Shown here: one piece after another, positions 7,354 through 14,704 of the stretch
Numbering within the stretch: position 1 is the stretch's first letter
Layout of the letters: every line of letters starts with the position of its first letter
Source of the DNA: UBA10677 sp045532295
Lineage (GTDB): Bacteria > Bacillota > Clostridia > Christensenellales > Pumilibacteraceae
Direction of reading: 5' to 3'
DNA length: 64,000 bases
Assembly (NCBI GenBank): GCA_045532295.1
Contig: JAZSFP010000026.1
Span: forward strand, 1-64,000
Translations under genes and position numbers: made by a program
The notes under the pieces: generated by a model
Databases searched by the model: none
Told to the model about the DNA's origin: nothing
The model's input: only the letters and a program-made list of their open reading frames with translations

Positions 7354-8703
7354 ATGTTTAAAAATCAGTATCTTAACGAACTTATGGACAGAGTTATTAA
7401 GCGTAACGCTAACGAACCCGAGTTCCATCAAGCCGTTCAAGAAGTTCTTGAGTCTATCGAACCCGTTATCGACGCTCATCCCGAATACATTACTTCGGGC
7501 GTTTTAGAGAGAATCGTTGAGCCTGAAAAAATCTTCAAGTTCCGTGTTCCCTGGGTGGACGACAAGGGCGTAGTTCAGGTTAACCGCGGTTTCAGAATTC
7601 AGTTTAACAGCGCAATCGGACCTTACAAGGGCGGTCTTCGTTTCCACCCATCCGTTTGCGAGAGCATTATCAAGTTCCTCGGTTTCGAGCAAACCTTCAA
7701 AAACAGCCTTACCTCTCTTCCTATGGGCGGTGGTAAGGGCGGTAGCGACTTCGACCCCAAGGGCAAGAGCGATGGAGAGGTTATGCGTTTCTGCCAGAGT
7801 TTTATGACCGAACTTGCTAAGTATATCGGACCTGACACCGACGTTCCCGCAGGCGATATCGGTGTTGGCGCAAGAGAAATCGGCTACCTTTTCGGTCAGT
7901 ATAAGCGTCTTCGCGACGAGTTTACGGGCGTTTTAACGGGTAAGGGTATTCCTTACGGCGGTTCGCTCGTTCGTCCCGAGGCTACCGGCTTTGGCGCTGT
8001 TTACTACACCGTTGAAATGCTCAAGTCCTTCGGCGAGGACGTTAAGGGCAAGACCTTCGCTATCTCCGGCTTTGGTAACGTTGCTTGGGGTACGGTTAAA
8101 AAGGTTAACGAACTCGGCGGTAAGGTAGTAACTCTTTCCGGTCCCGACGGTTATATCTACGATCCCGACGGAATTTCCACTCCCGAGAAGGTTAACTTCC
8201 TTCTTGAAATGCGCGCGTCCTGCCGTGATAAAGTTCAAGACTACGCAGACAAGTTCGGCGTTCAGTTCTTCCCCGGTCAGCGTCCTTGGGGCACTAAGGT
8301 TGATATCGTTATGCCCTGCGCTACTCAAAACGAAGTTGGTATTGAAGACGCAAAGAAAATCGTTGCTAACGGCGTTAAGTTCTACGTTGAGGTTTCTAAT
8401 ATGCCCACTACTGCTGAGGCTGTTGCATACCTTAAAGCAAACAAGGTTATCGTTGCTCCCTCTAAGGCAGTTAACGCTGGTGGCGTAGCAGTTTCCGGTC
8501 TTGAAATGAGCCAGAACTCTATGCGTTACAGTTGGTCGGCTGAAGAGGTTGACGCTAAACTTCAAACCATTATGAAGAACATCTACAAAGCGTCCTACGA
8601 CGCTGCTAAAGAGTACGGTATGGACGGCGACCTCGTTGCAGGCGCGAACATTGCCGGCTTTATCAAGGTTGCCGAGGCTATGAAAGCGCAAGGCGTTTGC
8701 TAA
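7354..8703 (+). CDS. gdhA: NADP-type glutamate dehydrogenase
   Basis: Catalyses 2-oxoglutarate + ammonium + NADPH to glutamate in the cytosol; the main ammonium-assimilating enzyme in many gut anaerobes. The frame extends upstream to 7258, but that start lies in the promoter; the ATG at 7354 with AAAGGA upstream gives 449 residues, the usual length of the hexameric family. Diagnostic stretches are GPYKGGLRFHPSV and PMGGGKGG with the substrate-binding and catalytic lysines, the conserved DVPAGDIGVG loop, and a Rossmann motif GFGNVAWG. It is monocistronic, with its own promoter and a strong terminator. Confidence 0.97.
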   Translation: MFKNQYLNELMDRVIKRNANEPEFHQAVQEVLESIEPVIDAHPEYITSGVLERIVEPEKIFKFRVPWVDDKGVVQVNRGFRIQFNSAIGPYKGGLRFHPSVCESIIKFLGFEQTFKNSLTSLPMGGGKGGSDFDPKGKSDGEVMRFCQSFMTELAKYIGPDTDVPAGDIGVGAREIGYLFGQYKRLRDEFTGVLTGKGIPYGGSLVRPEATGFGAVYYTVEMLKSFGEDVKGKTFAISGFGNVAWGTVKKVNELGGKVVTLSGPDGYIYDPDGISTPEKVNFLLEMRASCRDKVQDYADKFGVQFFPGQRPWGTKVDIVMPCATQNEVGIEDAKKIVANGVKFYVEVSNMPTTAEAVAYLKANKVIVAPSKAVNAGGVAVSGLEMSQNSMRYSWSAEEVDAKLQTIMKNIYKASYDAAKEYGMDGDLVAGANIAGFIKVAEAMKAQGVC

Positions 8704-8709
8704 TAAATT

Positions 8710-8743
8710 AAGCGTTGGGCGTAACTGCTCAACGCTTTTTTGT
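8710..8743 (+). terminator. Terminator of gdhA
   Basis: AGCGTTGGGC (8711-8720) pairs with GCTCAACGCT (8727-8736) with one G-T pair, followed by TTTTTTG. Confidence 0.85.
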
Positions 8744-8809
8744 AAGTTTTTTCCTATCATAATTTGCCTCCTTTCTTTACATAATAACAGTGTAAGGAGG
8801 AAAACGAAA

Positions 8810-8893
8810 ATGGCTAACACGAAACAAAAGACCTCGTCGAAGTCCACTACTTCGAAGGCAAAAGCAGTTAAGTCTACCAAGAACTGCAAGTAA
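8810..8893 (+). CDS. 27-residue Lys/Ser/Thr-rich peptide
   Basis: ATG at 8810, stop at 8891-8893, preceded by a near-perfect SD AAGGAGG 9 nt upstream and followed by its own terminator (8910-8943). The product begins MANTKQKTSSKSTTSKAKAV and ends NCK; it is made almost only of Lys, Ser, Thr and Ala and resembles the disordered tails of histone H1-like or small acid-soluble DNA-binding proteins. No homologue is recognised. The isolated, well-framed layout between two terminators supports a real gene; a nucleic-acid-binding peptide is inference. Confidence 0.6.
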   Translation: MANTKQKTSSKSTTSKAKAVKSTKNCK

Positions 8894-8909
8894 TTAAACC
8901 AACTTGGTG

Positions 8910-8943
8910 TTACCGCAATGGTAGTCCGTTGCGGTAATTTTTT
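8910..8943 (+). terminator. Terminator of the 27-residue peptide gene
   Basis: TTACCGCAA (8910-8918) pairs perfectly with TTGCGGTAA (8929-8937), followed by seven T. Confidence 0.85.
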
Positions 8944-8988
8944 TAAGCCGAAGAGCATAAATTACCATATAAATAACTTAATTCGTTA

Positions 8989-9017
8989 TTGATTTGTCTT
9001 TCTTTGCGTGCTATACT
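8989..9017 (+). promoter_or_regulatory. Promoter of the GH78-like gene
   Basis: TTGATT (8989-8994), 17-nt spacer, TATACT (9012-9017), 20 nt before the start codon. Confidence 0.7.
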
Positions 9018-9036
9018 TAATTTGAGGTTATACGCT

Positions 9037-10791
9037 ATGGAAAACTTAATTACTCCAAAATTACTTAGTATTGAAAAAAACGGGGAACTTATCGTACGAA
9101 GATACGCTTTCGAGCAAAAGGTATCGGGCTTTTTCTACGCTCGTTTATCACAAGAGGGCAAAATAAAGATTACTTACGGACCATACGATTTTTGCAAGAA
9201 TTACTCAATGGATTTTACTTCCTCAAACGGCGAAGTTAAACACGACGATATCTTGTCTTTTCAATATTTAGATATTGAAACGGCAAAGGGCGTTGAGGTT
9301 TTAACCGTAGGCGTAATCGACGCGACTTATCCCTATAAGAGAACGGGCTTTTTTGAGAGCGACGACGCGCTACTAAATAAAATTTGGGAAGTAGGCGCGT
9401 ACACCGTTAAACTTTGCACCCACCGTCATCGCTATTCTTCCCCTCACCGCTTTGCTCTGCCCAAGGAATTTAACGACTTTATTGCATCTTGGGACAGTGA
9501 ATACGGGGACTTCGTCATATTCGACGGACCAAGACGGGATAGAGAGTGTTGGATAGGGGATCTTCGCACGGAGGCTCTTGCCGTCTACTCTGCTTTTTCC
9601 GACCTTAATCCCGTAAAGGCAAGTTTGCAAGTTTTTTCCGACCTTCAACGAAACGACGGTCTTATTCCCGGTTCAGGCGCAACGCGACAGCCTTTCCTTG
9701 AGTATAATTTTTGGTGGGTTATTAGCGTTTACGAGTGTTATCTTTACAGTAACGACGAAGAGTTTTTACGAAAAACTTATCCGCATTTGTTACGGTTTTT
9801 TGAATACGTATTAAAAAATTCCTTACCTAACGGGTTGATGGAGAACGATAATTCGTGGATGTGGACTTTCGTTAGAGTGGGCAAGGTAGGTAGCGCACAG
9901 TGCGCTCTTTACGAGGCGTTAAAGTCGCTTTCGCTTTGCGCAAAGATAATGAGCGACGATAAAACCTATCGTCTTGCAACTGAGCAAGCGGAAAAGGTAA
10001 AGAAGGCTATAAACGAAGACTACTGGAACGAAGAGAAGGGAATTTACGACGATAAAATCAATTTTTACACGCCCACTCTTCCCTCGTTTTTGGACTTTAA
10101 CTGCTTTGCAATTGACTTTGGGATTGCAGATACAAGGCAAAGCGAACGCATACTCGACTATCTTAAAAAGTATCATCACTCGCCCTACGGCTCGACCACT
10201 ACCGATATTGAACTTACCGAAGTTGCTCTAACGGAAAAATCGAGCGGTGTCATTGCCGATATGGCGAAAGACTACGACGAGCCTAACGAATATTTAATAA
10301 AACTTATGTATCCGCATAACAAGAAGATTTGGCCCTTCGTGGTAGCGTACGAAGTTGAGGCGCGTTTTCTCTACGGCGACGACGAGGGCGCGTTCGACTT
10401 AATCAAGAAGTGTTGGGGCGCAATGTTAAACCAAAACGCCACTACTTTTTGGGAAATGCTTGAACCCTCTTCTCCCTCTTATCCTGCAGTTTCGCTCTCG
10501 TACGGAGCAACGCTCGACGGTATGAATAGCGCTTGCCACGGCTGGTCAGGGTGGATTACGCATCTTCTTTCAAAGTTTGCGCTGGGCGTTAAACCCATAA
10601 CCTCGGGCTTTAAGACTTTTACCGTTAATCCTCGACTTTATAAAATCAAAAATCTTAGGGGCGCAGTTCCCACGCCCTGCGGCGCGATTGAGATTGCGAT
10701 TAGCGGTAAAAACATAACGGTAACTTACCCTAAAGAACTTACGCTTATTCAAAAATCCGACGATTTCGTATATACGGAAATAACTAAATAG
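9037..10791 (+). CDS. Intracellular alpha-L-rhamnosidase-like glycoside hydrolase (GH78 type)
   Basis: 584 residues from the ATG at 9037 (GAGG 9 nt upstream); a start at 8989 coincides with the -35 box and is rejected. A short N-terminal beta domain (about 1-110) precedes an (alpha/alpha)6 barrel. The GH78 signature is DGPRRDRECWIGDLRTEA near residue 162, carrying the acidic residues of the active-site cleft; SACHGWSGWITHLLSKFALG near the C-terminus matches the HGWS motif, followed by a closing beta domain ending in FKTFTVNP. The family inverts and cleaves terminal alpha-L-rhamnose from plant glycans and flavonoids. There is no signal peptide, so it acts on imported oligosaccharides. It is shorter than typical multi-domain GH78 enzymes, and the substrate could be another deoxy-sugar. 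Confidence 0.8.
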   Translation: MENLITPKLLSIEKNGELIVRRYAFEQKVSGFFYARLSQEGKIKITYGPYDFCKNYSMDFTSSNGEVKHDDILSFQYLDIETAKGVEVLTVGVIDATYPYKRTGFFESDDALLNKIWEVGAYTVKLCTHRHRYSSPHRFALPKEFNDFIASWDSEYGDFVIFDGPRRDRECWIGDLRTEALAVYSAFSDLNPVKASLQVFSDLQRNDGLIPGSGATRQPFLEYNFWWVISVYECYLYSNDEEFLRKTYPHLLRFFEYVLKNSLPNGLMENDNSWMWTFVRVGKVGSAQCALYEALKSLSLCAKIMSDDKTYRLATEQAEKVKKAINEDYWNEEKGIYDDKINFYTPTLPSFLDFNCFAIDFGIADTRQSERILDYLKKYHHSPYGSTTTDIELTEVALTEKSSGVIADMAKDYDEPNEYLIKLMYPHNKKIWPFVVAYEVEARFLYGDDEGAFDLIKKCWGAMLNQNATTFWEMLEPSSPSYPAVSLSYGATLDGMNSACHGWSGWITHLLSKFALGVKPITSGFKTFTVNPRLYKIKNLRGAVPTPCGAIEIAISGKNITVTYPKELTLIQKSDDFVYTEITK

Positions 10792-10795
10792 AGAA

Positions 10796-10828
10796 AACGG
10801 ACACCATAGCGGTGTCCGTTTCGTTTTA
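10796..10828. terminator. Bidirectional terminator between the GH78 gene and tex
   Basis: AACGGACACC (10796-10805) pairs perfectly with GGTGTCCGTT (10811-10820), with T-rich sequence on both strands between converging genes. Confidence 0.8.
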
Positions 10829-13171
10829 GTGTTTCTTATATTTATTTTGTAACGCTTTAAGCATATCGTCAAGGGATTTTTCTTCACGACGGGGACGAGC
10901 ATCTCGATTGTCGCGACGGTCGCGGTTATCACGACGGGGAGCGTTCTTGTCGGGGCGGGGACGCTCTTCGCGTTTGGGCGCTTGGGAAACGAAACCGCTT
11001 GCTTGCTTAATGGAAAGATTGATACGCTGTTTTACGGTATCAACGCCTATAACCTTTACTTTAACCACGTCGCCAACGCTTAACGCTTCGCCGGGATGCT
11101 TGATAAAGCGGTCGGATATTTCAGAAACGTGAACGAGACCGTCGTGATGAACGCCGATGTCTACGAACGCGCCGAAGTCGATAACGTTACGAACCGTTCC
11201 GGTAAGTTCCATACCTTCCTTGAGGTCCTTAATATCCATAAGGTCTGCGCGAAGTACGGGAGCAGGGAGGTCCGCGCGGATATCACGACCGGGCTTTAAG
11301 ATTTCTTCTACGATATCGTTAAGGGTAGGCTCGCCAACGCCGATTTCCTCGGCAACCTTAGCCGTACCGTCCACTGCTATCTTGTTTTTAATATCGGAAA
11401 TTGCGCCTTTAACGACGTCCTCGTCGGTGTAGCCGTACTTAGCGAGGAGTTTTTCCGCTGCCTCGTAACTTTCGGGGTGAACGCCCGTATTGTCAAGCAC
11501 GTTGTCGCCACCGGGGATACGCAAGAAACCTGCGCATTGCTCGTACGCTTTAGGGCCAAGTTTCTTAACTTCGAGAAGTTGACGACGGGTCTTAAAGGGC
11601 GTAGTCTTTCTATACTCTACTACGTTCTTTGCGATAGAGAGGTTAAGTCCTGCAATGTGCGAAAGGAGGCTATACGACGCGGTGTTAAGGTCAACGCCAA
11701 CGCTGTTCACGCAATCTTCTACGACGCCTTCGAGAACTTCAGTGAGGCGTTTTTGGGGCATATCGTGTTGGTACTGACCAACGCCGATGGATTTTACGTC
11801 AATCTTGATAAGTTCTGCAAGGGGGTCCATAAGACGACGGGCAATGGATATTGCCGAACGAACGGTTACGTCGAACTCGGGGAATTCTTCCGTTCCTTGC
11901 TTGCTCGCAGAGTAAACGGACGCGCCTGCCTCGTTTACTACGATATACTGAATAGGACGGGGGCTTTCTTTGATAAGGTCGGCAACGAAGATTTCCGTTT
12001 CCTTGCTTGCCGTTCCATTACCGATAGAAATAACGTCAACCTTATGCTTTGCGATAAGAGAAAGCACTACCGCTTTAGACTTTTGAATTTTTTCGTCGGA
12101 AGTTGCCGCTACGAAGATTACGGTGTTGTCAAGGTGATTGCCGTTCTGGTCGATAACCGCTACCTTACAACCCGTTCTGTAACCGGGGTCAAGTCCCATA
12201 ATGGTCTTACCCTTAAGAGGGGGTTGCATTAAGAGAGGCTTAAGGTTAACCTCGAACATTTTAATAGCCTGCTCGTTTGCTCTGTCGGTAAGTTCACTTC
12301 TCACTTCTCTCTCAATCGAGGGGAAGATAAGACGAGCATAACTGTCTTCGATAGCCTCCGTTACGATGGCGGTAAACGCGCTGTCTTTAAGGAACTTGCC
12401 TTTAAGAACGGCGAGCATTTTTTCGCTGTCAATTACGACGCCTGCTTTAAGACACTCTTCCTTCTCGCCACGGTTGATAGCAAGAATTCTGTGTGAAGGA
12501 AGGGTTGCAACCTTTTCGGAGAACTCCTTGTAAGTTTCGTAAATATGAAGTTTTTCAGCGTCTTCCTGCTTTTCGTCGAGTTTGCTTTCAAGCACGCCCT
12601 CGCTCATAAGAAGTTCACGAAGAACCTTTCTCATTTCAGCGTCGTCGGAAACGCGCTCGGCAATAATGTCTTTCGCGCCTGCAATAGCGTCGGAGACGGT
12701 CTTAACGCTCTTTTTGTCGTCGCCATCAACGATTTTGATATATTCGGACGCCAAAGCGTTAATATCGCACTCTTGAAGTTCTTGAGCAAAGATGATATCC
12801 GCCAAAGGCTCGAGACCACGCTCGATAGCCATAGACGCTCTCGTCATCTTCTTCTGCTTGTAGGGGCGGTAAATATCCTCAACCTCGGTCATAGTTTCGG
12901 CGGAAGAAAGCGCCAAAGCCAGTTCCTCCGTCCACTTACCTTGCTCTTCAATAGAAGACTTTACTGCCTCTTTTCTCTCTTCGAGGTTACGAAGATAGGT
13001 AAGGCGGTCGGAAAAGTCACGAAGAAGTTCGTCACTGCATCCTCCGTGCATCTCTTTGCGGTAACGGGCAATAAAGGGAATAGTGTTGCCCTCGTCAATC
13101 AAGCCTACGATGTTATTTGAGTACACGGGGCTGATGTTAAATTCTTCGGCGAGTTTTGCTTTGATGTCCAT
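10826..13171 (-). CDS. tex: Tex-family S1-domain RNA-binding protein
   Basis: 781 residues with the complete Tex layout: N-terminal helical domain, YqgF-like RNase-H fold with MGLDPGYRTGCKVAVID (about 330), helix-hairpin-helix repeats (SIGVGQYQHDM, then LNLSIAKNVVEYRKTTPF), and an S1 RNA-binding domain (about 640-715: ELTGTVRNVIDFGAFVDIGV). Tex is a conserved cytosolic nucleic-acid-binding protein linked to transcription fidelity and stress tolerance; its exact biochemistry is not settled. A low-complexity Arg/Asp tail (RRDNRDRRDNRD) follows the S1 domain and probably adds RNA affinity. It has a promoter of its own and is monocistronic. Confidence 0.95.
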   Translation of the reverse strand: MDIKAKLAEEFNISPVYSNNIVGLIDEGNTIPFIARYRKEMHGGCSDELLRDFSDRLTYLRNLEERKEAVKSSIEEQGKWTEELALALSSAETMTEVEDIYRPYKQKKMTRASMAIERGLEPLADIIFAQELQECDINALASEYIKIVDGDDKKSVKTVSDAIAGAKDIIAERVSDDAEMRKVLRELLMSEGVLESKLDEKQEDAEKLHIYETYKEFSEKVATLPSHRILAINRGEKEECLKAGVVIDSEKMLAVLKGKFLKDSAFTAIVTEAIEDSYARLIFPSIEREVRSELTDRANEQAIKMFEVNLKPLLMQPPLKGKTIMGLDPGYRTGCKVAVIDQNGNHLDNTVIFVAATSDEKIQKSKAVVLSLIAKHKVDVISIGNGTASKETEIFVADLIKESPRPIQYIVVNEAGASVYSASKQGTEEFPEFDVTVRSAISIARRLMDPLAELIKIDVKSIGVGQYQHDMPQKRLTEVLEGVVEDCVNSVGVDLNTASYSLLSHIAGLNLSIAKNVVEYRKTTPFKTRRQLLEVKKLGPKAYEQCAGFLRIPGGDNVLDNTGVHPESYEAAEKLLAKYGYTDEDVVKGAISDIKNKIAVDGTAKVAEEIGVGEPTLNDIVEEILKPGRDIRADLPAPVLRADLMDIKDLKEGMELTGTVRNVIDFGAFVDIGVHHDGLVHVSEISDRFIKHPGEALSVGDVVKVKVIGVDTVKQRINLSIKQASGFVSQAPKREERPRPDKNAPRRDNRDRRDNRDARPRREEKSLDDMLKALQNKYKKH

Positions 13172-13220
13172 TTTGTTCTTTCCTTGCGTTAGATTTTACG
13201 GCTTGCACGCCGTCTATATT

Positions 13221-13249
13221 ATTTTACATTATTTGCCGACTAAATGCAA
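13221..13249 (-). promoter_or_regulatory. Promoter of tex
   Basis: On the minus strand TTGCAT (13249-13244) and TAAAAT (13226-13221), 17-nt spacer. Confidence 0.6.
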
Positions 13250-13327
13250 TCTTTTTTCGCCCCTTTACCACATTTTTTTGTGACATTTTTCTACCGAACG
13301 CGAATATACTGTATAGAGGTGTATTTT

Positions 13328-13588
13328 ATGGACGGTCAGACTAAATCTCATTCCCTTTCTCTTGAAAATCGAACCGCTCTTTCTATCTCGGGCGTTAGCG
13401 AAGTTATCAAAGCAGAAAGTGGCGAAGTGCTGTTAAACACGACTTGCGGACGGCTTTTAGTAGAGGGTAAGGATATTAAAATCAAGCGATTTAACGAGAG
13501 CGACGGCTCGCTTACCCTCTCTGGTGAAATTGCTCTTCTTAAGTACGAGGGCGAAAAAGTTCCCTTCTTAAAGCGAATTTTCCGATGA
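13328..13588 (+). CDS. yabP: Sporulation protein YabP
   Basis: 86 residues from the ATG at 13328 (AGAGGTG upstream; a longer frame start lacks an SD). The family pattern is clear: HSLSLENRTALSISGVSEV, LLNTTCGRLLVEGKDIKIK and the final GEIALLKY. YabP/YqfC proteins are small beta-rich proteins made in the mother cell during sporulation and needed for normal spore formation in Bacillus. Overlap of 4 nt with yabQ shows translational coupling. A TATACT at 13305 might be a sigma-A -10, but a sigma-E promoter cannot be excluded. Confidence 0.9.
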   Translation: MDGQTKSHSLSLENRTALSISGVSEVIKAESGEVLLNTTCGRLLVEGKDIKIKRFNESDGSLTLSGEIALLKYEGEKVPFLKRIFR

Positions 13589-13857
13589 GTTTACTCGTTT
13601 TCTTGATTTTTGGCGCAATGGGCGGAGTTTTAACGAGTATCTATTCTCTCTTCTCTGCAAAACTCCCACTCGTTTTTCTCGTTCTTTGCGATATTTTGTT
13701 TTCGTTCCTTACGATCTCGCTATTCGCTTTGCCCTTTTTTATCATCTTCGAGGGAGTTTTTTCGCTCTACCAACCGCTCTTTTTTGCTCTTGGATTTGCA
13801 GTTTGCGTTTATCTGAAAAAATTTGCTAAAAAAGTATTGACAAAAATACGAAAGTAG
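13585..13857 (+). CDS. yabQ: Spore cortex protein YabQ-like membrane protein
   Basis: 90 residues with three or four hydrophobic segments (FLIFGAMGGVLTSIYSLFSA, then two more) and a basic C-terminus, matching the YabQ family of multi-pass proteins in the outer forespore membrane required for cortex assembly. It is shorter than the Bacillus protein but in the expected place after yabP. The assignment rests on topology plus neighbourhood. Its last 20 nt contain the promoter of the ZTP riboswitch transcript. Confidence 0.8.
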   Translation: MSLLVFLIFGAMGGVLTSIYSLFSAKLPLVFLVLCDILFSFLTISLFALPFFIIFEGVFSLYQPLFFALGFAVCVYLKKFAKKVLTKIRK

Positions 13858-13865
13858 GTTATACT
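13837..13865 (+). promoter_or_regulatory. Promoter of the pfl riboswitch transcript
   Basis: TTGACA (13837-13842), 17-nt spacer, TATACT (13860-13865). It overlaps the end of yabQ; transcription should start near 13872. Confidence 0.85.
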
Positions 13866-13871
13866 AATAGT

Positions 13872-13937
13872 GTCATATGACTGACGGAAGTGGATTAACC
13901 ACAGGGAGTATGACGAAGATGTGCCGACCGTCTGGGC
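13872..13937 (+). ncRNA. ZTP riboswitch (pfl motif)
   Basis: The leader shows the two conserved blocks of the pfl/ZTP aptamer: ACTGACGGAAGTGG-ATTAACCAC-AGGGAG (13880-13909) with the P1/P2 hairpin GTGG/CCAC, and the 3' block GCCGACCGTCTGGGC (13923-13937). The class senses ZTP/ZMP (purine intermediate AICAR nucleotides that rise when 10-formyl-THF is short) and is classically found before one-carbon genes including pyruvate formate-lyase. The following genes are pflA-pflB, a matching context. The terminator shares the 3' block, so ligand binding would switch expression on. Confidence 0.9.
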
Positions 13938-13961
13938 TTTAATATTGCCCGATGGTTTTTT
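13928..13961 (+). terminator. Riboswitch-controlled terminator
   Basis: CCGTCTGGGC (13928-13937) pairs with GCCCGATGG (13947-13955) with one bulge, followed by six T. The left arm is the conserved 3' hairpin strand of the ZTP aptamer, so the two folds exclude each other. Confidence 0.85.
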
Positions 13962-13981
13962 GTTTATTTTAGAGGTAGTTT

Positions 13982-14704
13982 ATGGCGAACGGTCGTATTT
14001 TCTCAATAGAGACGATGGGGCTTGTAGACGGGCCCGGCATACGCGTCGTAGTTTTTATGGCGGGTTGCCCTCTTCGGTGCGCGTTTTGTCATAACCCAGA
14101 CTCGTGGGACGCGTCCTCCGCCCAAGAATTTACCCCCTCTACGCTCGTAGAAAAACTTAAACGCTTTAAACCCTACTTTTCCCGTAGCGGTGGCGGAGTA
14201 ACCTTTTCAGGTGGCGAGCCTCTACTTCAAAGCGAATTCTTGTTAGAAACGATTACGCTTTGCAAAAAAGAGGGTATTCACACCTGCATTGATACTTCGG
14301 GAGTAAGTTTTGGAAACGAGGACGAAATCTTAGAAAAAGTCGACCTTCTTCTCCTTGATATCAAGGCGATAGACGAGCAAAATTACCGCGTCCTTACGGG
14401 CGGAGACATCAAAACTGCAGAACGCTTTATGGCAAAAGTACGCGAAAAAAAGACGCCCGTAATAGTTCGTCAAGTAGTTATTCCTTCCATTAACGACAAC
14501 GACGACTATATGGAAAATCTTAAAGCGTACATTAAAATTCACTTACCGCACTGCCATAAAGTAGAACTTTTGCCCTATCACACTATGGGCGAACACAAGT
14601 ACGAAAAATTAGGAATTGCTTATCCGCTTAAAGGCGTTGCGCCTATGGACAAGCAAAGAACGCAAGAACTTTTTGACAAGCATTTTAGGGAGTTACAACT
14701 ATGA
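13982..14704 (+). CDS. pflA: Pyruvate formate-lyase activating enzyme (radical SAM)
   Basis: 240 residues; RBS GAGGT upstream. The radical-SAM cluster motif is Cys29/Cys33/Cys36 in AGCPLRCAFCHNPD, preceded by the family's VDGPGIR; GGGVTFSGGEPLLQ is the SAM-binding GGE region. It uses a 4Fe-4S cluster and SAM to abstract a hydrogen from the glycine of PflB, producing the catalytic glycyl radical under anaerobic conditions. The gene overlaps pflB by 4 nt and is the first gene behind the ZTP riboswitch; pflA before pflB is the reverse of the E. coli order. Confidence 0.95.
   Translation: MANGRIFSIETMGLVDGPGIRVVVFMAGCPLRCAFCHNPDSWDASSAQEFTPSTLVEKLKRFKPYFSRSGGGVTFSGGEPLLQSEFLLETITLCKKEGIHTCIDTSGVSFGNEDEILEKVDLLLLDIKAIDEQNYRVLTGGDIKTAERFMAKVREKKTPVIVRQVVIPSINDNDDYMENLKAYIKIHLPHCHKVELLPYHTMGEHKYEKLGIAYPLKGVAPMDKQRTQELFDKHFRELQL

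Noticed and set aside
7933..8958. 341-codon open frame antisense to gdhA
   Set aside because: Its composition mirrors the codon bias of gdhA, it has no SD or domain, and gdhA is unmistakable on the other strand.
11477..12232. 251-codon open frame antisense to tex
   Set aside because: Lies entirely inside the conserved Tex coding region; no SD or motif.
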